Positions 58,701 to 64,000 of a stretch of 64,000 nucleotides of DNA are shown piece after piece. A program made the translations under genes and the position numbers. Positions within the stretch are counted from its first letter, which is position 1; every line of letters starts with the position of its first letter. Source of the stretch: Turritopsis dohrnii (taxonomy: Eukaryota > Cnidaria > Hydrozoa > Anthoathecata > Oceaniidae). The notes under the pieces were generated by a model. That model made no database searches and had not been told where the DNA came from. It worked only from the letters and a program-made list of their open reading frames with translations. The stretch spans positions 436,501 to 500,500 of the forward strand of contig BQMF02000180.1 of NCBI GenBank assembly GCA_027922465.2, given 5' to 3'.

Positions 58701-61700
58701 CTTGGATTGTTTCCTCGTCATCACTTCGTTGATTGATATTCTTGTAACTCTCTTATACAATGTGAACCATGCCATGGAGATTTTCAAAGGACTGCGAGTT
58801 TTGAGAGCAACAAGAGCATTGCGACCCTTAAGGTATGGTTTATATTATTATGGATGAAAACGAAGTAGTGCATGTCAACATTCACCGACACATCTATTAC
58901 ATTAACCGACATACCGTCACATTCATCGACATACCGTCACATTATGACACTGACATAGGTCATTTTACTGTCGTAATGAGGATAGTGACGATTTTATATT
59001 TTTAAGGATGATCCGAAAAGCACCTGGCTTAAAATTAGTCGTTCAAACGTTATTGTATTCACTTAAACCTATTGGAAATACTATCATGATAGCCGCCATT
59101 TTCTTTTTTGTTTTTGGAATTTTAGGAGTTCAGGTTAGATAAATATTTGTTTTATTCTTCAATAAAAGTAATATTAAAACTAGATTATGGTGAATAATGG
59201 GAGTGATGTTATGTTTTTTTTATTGAAGTTGTTAAAGGGGAAGTTTGACCACTGTTTTGGTGTTGAATATGATGCAGTTTCGACGCGAGAAGAATGTGTA
59301 AAAATGGAGAACGCTTACTGGACAACACATCAATATAATTTCGATAACTTGATCGAGGTAAAGGTTTTGAACTTTCACTTCCAGAAATGATGAGAAAATA
59401 TATTGCCAACAACCCAGACTTTGCCTGCCATCTCTTACCCACCCCATAGAGATTGGAAAATAAGATTGCCACCCGTTATGGTAATCATAGAAATATTGGC
59501 AGTACTTATAAAGATGCTCTCTTGCATAAAGCATTGAGATTCAGTTTTTGCTTTGTTTTTTTTTCACTGTGTTAGGTGGAAATGAAAGCTAAAAGTAAGA
59601 CTGTATCACAGCCTAATGCGTTTTAGTTTTACCTAATCATAACGCATGTTGTGTACACATGCTGTTGCAGTAGACTGAGTTCGTACTGTATGAATGGTTT
59701 TTCAGGCGTTAATGTCACTTTTTGTGGTGAGCACGAAAGATGGCTGGGTAGATATCATGCGCAGAGGGATCGATGCGAGAGGTCCAGGTTTACAAGTAAG
59801 TAAACAACACTTCATTCATCAAAATTACACAATGATACAGTTCTGATAATCCGACGTTGTCATAAGTCATCAGGGTCAACGAAATGTGTTCCGATCGGGT
59901 GTGATATGTGTTCCGGTCGGGTGTGATTCTGATAAGGATGTGTCAGAATGAGAAGATACTGATCACGTGATTGCCATTCTGATTCGTTCTGAACTGATGC
60001 CAGTTTCATAAAATAAAAAGTATGCATAACATTGAACATGATTGAAATTCACATGACGTCATAAATATTTCCATCAGAGAGATTTTCTAAATGTTCTAAA
60101 TATGTTTCATCAGCAACCTCGTTTTCATCAGTAACCTCCTTTTATCGCAAACCTGAAACATTGATCAGTTCTCGGTAACTAAGATCTCAGACTAGGGCAA
60201 TTACTGACCAATAACTGAACTGTTATTGACAGAGTTATTCGGATTCTGCAGTAAACAAAACAAACAAACAAACATTGCATTTTTTTTTTCAGCCACAACA
60301 AAATCATTCACCATGGCGTTTATTGTATTTCCTTTCCTTTCTTCTGATTGGTGGATTTTTGGTGCTAAATATGATCGTTGGTGTTGTAGTTGAAAATTTT
60401 CAAAGATGTCAAGCCCTTCAAGATGACGAGCATCAGGAAATTGACACATCAAGAGTTATAATTGAAAGATGGAAACTTAGATTCTCACAAAACCGTCAGT
60501 ACCTTTAACGTATATCTTTTAGCTTTCATTGGCATAGCAGTTATTATTCTTAGTGTTTTTGCTGTGAAATGCAACCGGTTTTAATTCATTGCAACTCCAA
60601 AACCTTATTGTCGTTATACGGCTTTAAGTAAATTTTCATTTGTTGCCATTTTCGACTGCCTCATTTTGCTCGGCACAAGAGACATGTTCTGTTCAAGCAG
60701 TGATATTACAGCAAAGATGGTTTCTTCTGTTGTAATGACTGGTCCGTTCAAAATATTTTTGTGCAGAAATTGTTTATGTTTTTCTGAGCAGAAAAAATTA
60801 TTTTTGTTACATTTGTTACTTGTTTTTCAGAGAGAGTATTTTATAAGGAGTATTCTTATCTGCGACGAAAGATTTACGAATTCTGTACGAACCCATATTG
60901 GGATGTTGGAATAACTATTGTCATATTTTCCAATGTCTTGTTCATGTCGATGGAACACTATCAAATGTCTCCTGTAAGTCAAAGATTTCTCCTGTCCGAT
61001 AATCCGGTTTTAAACCCGACAACATCCCTTAAAAGAGACGTCAGAAGTTTTTAAAAAGACCGCTGACCGCGTTGCAAAGGAGAGCGGATCCGATAGATTT
61101 TGATTGGTCAAGATTATTTTCTAATTTGTAACCATTCCCCTAACTGCATCTATTTTTAGCGATCTTTTAGTTTCGGGATGTGATCAGTTCTTTTAATTCA
61201 TTTATTTATTTTATTCGACTTTAGACTTTTGCGTATTGTCTCAAAGTGAGTGACTTGGTTTTTACGTTATTTTACGTGCTGGAAGCCATACTTCTAATCA
61301 CCGCTTTTGGACCGAAAAGATATTTCAAAGACAAGTAGGTTGCAGATTTTATTACAGTGTGAAGCGTATGGTTTTAAAGGGAATGTGAAGCGTATGGTTT
61401 TAAAGGGAATGTGAAGTGTATGGTTTTAAAGGGAATGTGAAGCGTATGATTTTAAAGGGAGTGTGAAGCGTATGGTTTTAAAGGGAGTGTGAAGCGTATG
61501 GTTTTAAAGGGAATGTGAAGCGTATGATTTTAAAGGGAGTGTGAAGCGTATGGGTTTAAAGGGAGTGTGAAGCGTATGGTTTTAAAGGGAATGTGAAGCG
61601 TATGGTTTTAAAGGGAATGTGAAGCGTATGATTTTAAAGGGAGTGTGAAGCGTATGGTTTTAAAGGGAATGTGAAGCGTATGATTTTAAAGGGAGTGTGA

Positions 61701-64000
61701 AGCGTATGGGTTTAAAGGGAGTGTGAAGCGTATGGTTTTAAAGGGAGTGTGAAGCGTATGATTTTAAAGGGAGTGTGAAGCGTATGGTTTTAAAGGGAGT
61801 TTGATAAGTATGAACTTGCGTCGTTTATTTCAGATGGTATTGTTTTGATATACTTGTGGTGACAGTATCAGTTATCGGGTTAATCTTGGAGCATCTGAAC
61901 ATGAAAGACATGAAGATTAATCCAGCCGCAGTAAAAGCAACCAGAATTTTTCGAGTTGTTCGAGGTAAAACGTTTGGATTTTTCGAGTTGTCAGAGTGTG
62001 AGTGTTTGAACCGTTTGAGTAGTTCCAGGAAGAGGGAGTGTAAACTGGGCCATATCATTAAGTTAAAAAACCGTGGAGCTTTTCAGCTTTAGCGTTAAGT
62101 GCAATCAGGTGCTTGCCGACATATTCTGCTCTAATAAAATGTTCTAATAAAATGTTCTAATAAAATGTTCTGATAAGATGTTCTAATAAAATGTTCTGAG
62201 CCAAACTGTAAACTGATGATTTTGTTTGATCTCTTCTAGCTTTAAAACTTTTGAAAGTTGCAAAAGGACTCCGCTTTCTTCTCGACCATGTTGCAGAAAC
62301 TATTCCTCAGGTAGGAAGATTCAATCATTAACACTTGCTTTCACATCGTGAAATAACGCCATTAAAAACCATTTAGAATGAGGCCTGGCGTTGACATAGG
62401 GGCGTAATAAGATTTTACAGTGAACTTTTTCAACTATTTTTCATGGTAGTGTTTACGTTCAATGTCAACTTTGCTTTTAGGTCTCCAACCTTGGTCTTCT
62501 TTTCTCGCTGCTTTTTTTCGTCTATAGTTGTCTAGGTATACAGTTGTTCGGAACTTTAGGTGAGATATGATATTTTACAGAACGATGACGTAACCTTTAT
62601 GTTTTTAATTTTTATGATATCTGTCAGCGTGACGAACAAATATCGATAATGTCTCGATAAAATGCGTTTTCTTTCTTGTTGATAGAATGCGACAATCGAT
62701 ACCCATGCGCGGGGTTAGGGCGCCACGCGAACTTCAAAACGCTTGGAAGCAGTATGTTGACTTTGTTTCGAATCGCGACTGGTGATAACTGGAGTGGTAT
62801 CCTAAAGGTCATATTTTTGGTTCACATTGCTTAATGGTCTGAAAAGCTCAAATATCTTCTAGCTTTCTTTTTCTGAGGTCATCACAGTATGTGTAACTAT
62901 AAGTTGTGCTGATCACATACATACGACTACATTAAAATGGTAGACCTAAGAGTATAACCAGATCCCTGAACTTCTTTGATATTTATTTATTCGATTTCTT
63001 TTTTGCAATTTTGTAATCTCAAATTTGTAAACGTGCATTTACTTGTCTCGTTTTAGGATACGCTGCGACCTAACTGCAATAACTCTCCTCACTGCATTCG
63101 AAATTGTTGTGTTTCACGTTACGTTTCACCGTTATTCTTCGTTTCGTTTGTTTTATTCGCGCAATTTGTATTAGTGAATATTGTGATAGCGGTGCTGATG
63201 AAGCATTTGCAAGTTCCTTCAGACGATAAAACGAAAAACTCGAAACGGAGTTCAACCAGTCAGAAGGGAATGACCAGTCAGAAGGGAATCCTCAACAAAT
63301 GGGATGCTTTGGTAAAAATCGTTTATTCCATTGTGCCATAAGCACTGAATTTATACCTTATCGGGGATAATTTCGTTGGGGAAAAGTGACTGAAATTTTT
63401 GCTTCGTGACGAAAATTTTCCCCAACGAAATTATCCCCAATAAGGTAGTTATTGCAAAAGAAAAAAAAAAGAAAAGGATCCATTAAACAGAGCTGTTCCA
63501 TCATAACACTATCAAAATATTCGACGAGATTTTCTCTTATTGTGTTATTTGATGTGATTGAAAATATTGTTTTTTCTCACTTCTAGATAACCAAGAAAAA
63601 AAACAAAAGTCTCGATCAAACCCCTCTACTTCGTGAAAAAAAACACGACTTCAATCGCACTTCACAACAAAGCGTCAATTCTGCCGTAAAGTTTAAAAGA
63701 GCTAGGAATGAATTAAGTTTTGACAAGGGGAAATCTAAAAACCAACTTAAAAAGAAGTTCAGAAAGCTGTCTTGCCCTGAGAAGATCAGAAGCAGTACTT
63801 TTGCTCGAAATTATTTGATTCCAAAGACGCCAAACCTTCATTTGCTGTTGAAACCAAACGAAGCTCGGCCTGCATTCCCTCCCAGCAAAACGAAAGATGC
63901 GGAGAAAACGATACAGGCCATAGTTACAATGCCTAACTTTAATCCAATAAACAATAGTGATACTGAATCCGCAGCCGAGAACTCTCGTCTCTCTACGTTT
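45771..64000 (+). CDS. CACNA1G/H/I-like (Cav3): T-type (Cav3) voltage-gated calcium channel alpha-1 subunit, partial
   Basis: 32 exons join in phase for 1,755 codons: 45771-46013, 47528-47625, 50331-50532, 51287-51410, 51709-51867, 52130-52222, 52534-52719, 53013-53061, 53242-53325, 53586-53975, 54490-54788, 54954-55105, 55276-55570, 55907-56065, 56493-56618, 56832-57086, 57640-57731, 57895-58018, 58344-58412, 58642-58832, 59007-59133, 59229-59357, 59706-59795, 60293-60494, 60831-60973, 61225-61334, 61834-61964, 62240-62310, 62481-62559, 62686-62807, 63057-63311, 63587-64000. Four repeats of six TM segments are seen; pore residues are E (T-L-E-G-W), E (T-Q-E-D-W), D (T-K-D-G-W), D (T-G-D-N-W), the EEDD filter specific to Cav3. 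Family role: low-voltage-activated calcium entry for pacemaking in nerve, muscle and ciliated cells, without obligatory beta subunits. The N-terminus and start of IS1 are missing and the C-tail is open at the window end. Confidence 0.93.
46577..46802. mobile_element. MITE in Cav3 intron 1
   Basis: Ends TTTCCCGTAATTGATTGCGC and its inverted match GCGCAATCAATTACGGGAAA, followed on both sides by matching CTCGTTTTC segments, give arms of about 50 bp. No coding capacity. Confidence 0.75.
46929..47224. mobile_element. Mariner-type MITE in Cav3 intron 1
   Basis: Ends TAGTGTGTATCAAAAAA and its inverted match, TA at the borders. The interior contains complementary AGATAAGGATTCCATTGATA-type segments, so the whole folds back. 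Half of a related copy lies at 41320-41515. Confidence 0.7.
47777..47984. mobile_element. MITE in Cav3 intron 2
   Basis: TGTCATTGATTAGGCATT at the left and AATGCCTAATCAATGACA at the right are inverted matches. The interior shares GATTTGAACTACC and GCGACCGCAG-like motifs with the element at 50071-50227. Confidence 0.7.
48985..49361. mobile_element. Non-autonomous relative of the pogo-type element, Cav3 intron 2
   Basis: Repeated GCGCCCCTCTCCAATAAGC and GCGCTTATTA motifs at both ends, and a right tip AATACGGTA that mirrors the pogo tip TACCGTAAT at 30670. No open frame between. Family link is inferred from tip and subterminal layout. Confidence 0.5.
50071..50227. mobile_element. MITE next to Cav3 exon 3
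   Basis: AGGTCAGTTTCCATTCCACT at the left has an imperfect inverted match (GAAGTGGGAACCGGCCTTT) at the right; the centre has a GTAGTTCAAATGATTTGAAC palindrome. It lies about 100 bp upstream of the exon at 50331. Confidence 0.6.
51046..51080. repeat. (CA)n(TA)n microsatellite in Cav3 intron
   Basis: ACACACACA followed by a run of TA dinucleotides. Confidence 0.85.
51503..51532. repeat. (AATC)n microsatellite in Cav3 intron
   Basis: Seven tandem AATC units. Confidence 0.85.
53013..54788 (+). CDS. Cav3 I-II linker and start of domain II
   Basis: Exons 53013-53061, 53242-53325, 53586-53975 and 54490-54788. The first is only 49 bp; it was found because a phase 0 to phase 1 bridge was needed, and it has a good TATAG acceptor and GTAAAA donor. 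The linker is Ser-rich (S-R-K-R-S-A-S and many S/T pairs), offering many phosphorylation sites, as is usual for Cav3. The last exon enters IIS1 ([13 protein letters not shown]). Confidence 0.75.
54954..57731 (+). CDS. Cav3 domain II (S2-S6) and II-III linker
   Basis: IIS2-S3 ([12 protein letters not shown]), IIS4 ([16 protein letters not shown]), S5, pore with T-V-F-Q joined to V-L-T-Q-E-D-W (Glu filter), S6 ([11 protein letters not shown]). Linker exons 56493-56618, 56832-57086 and 57640-57731 are hydrophilic and rich in K, S and E. They end in [11 protein letters not shown], which leads into IIIS1 as in vertebrate Cav3. Confidence 0.88.
56130..56215 (+). mobile_element. tRNA-derived SINE head in Cav3 intron
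   Basis: A-box-like TAGCTCACTTGG (56136-56147) and a perfect B box GGTTCGAATCC (56191-56201), 43 bp apart, fit a tRNA-type Pol III promoter. No cloverleaf folds cleanly. The body and 3' end of the element are not defined. Same strand as the channel gene. It is unrelated to the 381-bp unit at 14 kb. Confidence 0.5.
57895..60494 (+). CDS. Cav3 domain III
   Basis: IIIS1 ([11 protein letters not shown]), S2 in a 69-bp exon ([10 protein letters not shown]), S3-S4 ([22 protein letters not shown]), S5 (P-I-G-N-T-I; G-I-L-G-V-Q), turret with two Cys, pore T-K-D-G-W (Asp filter), S6 ([15 protein letters not shown]). The exon at 60293 ends at a GTCAGT donor; continuing past it gives a stop six codons later. 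Confidence 0.88.
60831..64000 (+). CDS. Cav3 domain IV and C-terminal tail (open end)
   Basis: IVS1 ([15 protein letters not shown]), S2, S3 (W-Y-C-F-D-I-L), S4 split over 61834-61964 and 62240-62310 (R-I-F-R-V-V-R-A-L-K-L-L-K), S5, pore T-G-D-N-W (Asp filter), S6 ([15 protein letters not shown]). The tail from 63206 on is Lys/Ser-rich, with a short duplicated T-S-Q-K-G motif, and shows no EF hand or IQ motif, as expected for Cav3 rather than Cav1/2. No stop codon before 64000. Confidence 0.9.
61345..61805 (+). repeat. 26-bp minisatellite in Cav3 intron, about 17 copies
   Basis: Unit GTGTGAAGCGTATGGTTTTA plus AAGGGA, with G/A and AAT/AGT variants. It fills most of the intron between 61335 and 61833, within 30 bp of the next acceptor. 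Confidence 0.95.
63356..63447. repeat. 91-bp near-perfect hairpin in Cav3 intron
   Basis: TACCTTATCGGGGATAATTT continuing to GGGGAAAA is matched in reverse complement by TTTTCCCCAACGAAATTATC to AATAAGGTA, giving arms of about 32 bp around a loop of about 27. It ends in TACC/GGTA. Either a tiny MITE or a source of hairpin RNA. Confidence 0.75.

Noticed and set aside
61345..61805. CRISPR or coding repeat
   Set aside because: Head-to-tail 26-bp units without spacers inside an intron.

Overview
The window is animal nuclear DNA: AT-rich, with GT-AG introns (many only 50-220 bp) and long intergenic stretches packed with transposon debris. The gene and repeat content (a Cav3 channel, an Ig/CUB receptor with tyrosine-motif tail, a THAP/P-element protein, Penelope, DIRS and pogo remnants, a hammerhead-like repeat) fits a cnidarian, probably a hydrozoan. 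That placement is inference; no ribosomal or mitochondrial marker is present.

Layout. 0-4 kb: a TA-flanked inverted-repeat element, a LINE 3' end, and a minus-strand pair of exons that look like an orphan receptor tail. 4.15-9.15 kb (+): a 12-exon type I membrane receptor, Ig-like - Ig-like - CUB - Ser/Thr-rich stalk - TM - cytoplasmic tail with six YxxL motifs in ITAM spacing. It resembles the Hydractinia allorecognition (Alr) style of receptor but has a CUB domain. 13.5-19.0 kb (+): a two-exon THAP zinc-finger protein related to the N-terminal half of P-element/THAP9 transposases, ending in a 9-residue acidic repeat cut by a stop codon. Its 3.5-kb intron holds a tandem array of a 381-bp unit joining a tRNA-Ala-like Pol III promoter to a hammerhead-ribozyme-like fold, flanked by a 9-bp target duplication. 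20.6-24.5 kb: an element filled with about 27 copies of a 128-bp satellite; an inverted relative lies at 39.3-41.3 kb. 25.4-26.5 kb (-): a single-exon rhodopsin-class GPCR. 27-39 kb: nested mobile elements, namely a MITE within a MITE, a DIRS-type reverse transcriptase remnant broken by a MITE with a 36-bp poly-C end, a pogo-type transposon carrying an intact HIRAN-like ORF, a foldback element, and a Penelope-like GIY-YIG remnant flanked by inverted hammerhead-like motifs. 45.8-64.0 kb (+): 32 phase-consistent exons (1,755 codons) of a T-type (Cav3) voltage-gated calcium channel with the EEDD selectivity filter. The N-terminal exons were not found and the C-terminus runs off the window.

The cellular genes do not form an operon or pathway; they are independent loci separated by transposons. 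The most novel structures are the tRNA/hammerhead tandem element, the Ig-CUB-multi-ITAM receptor, and the pogo element with a divergently transcribed HIRAN gene. All exon models were read by eye from splice signals and reading-phase continuity, without transcripts or database searches.
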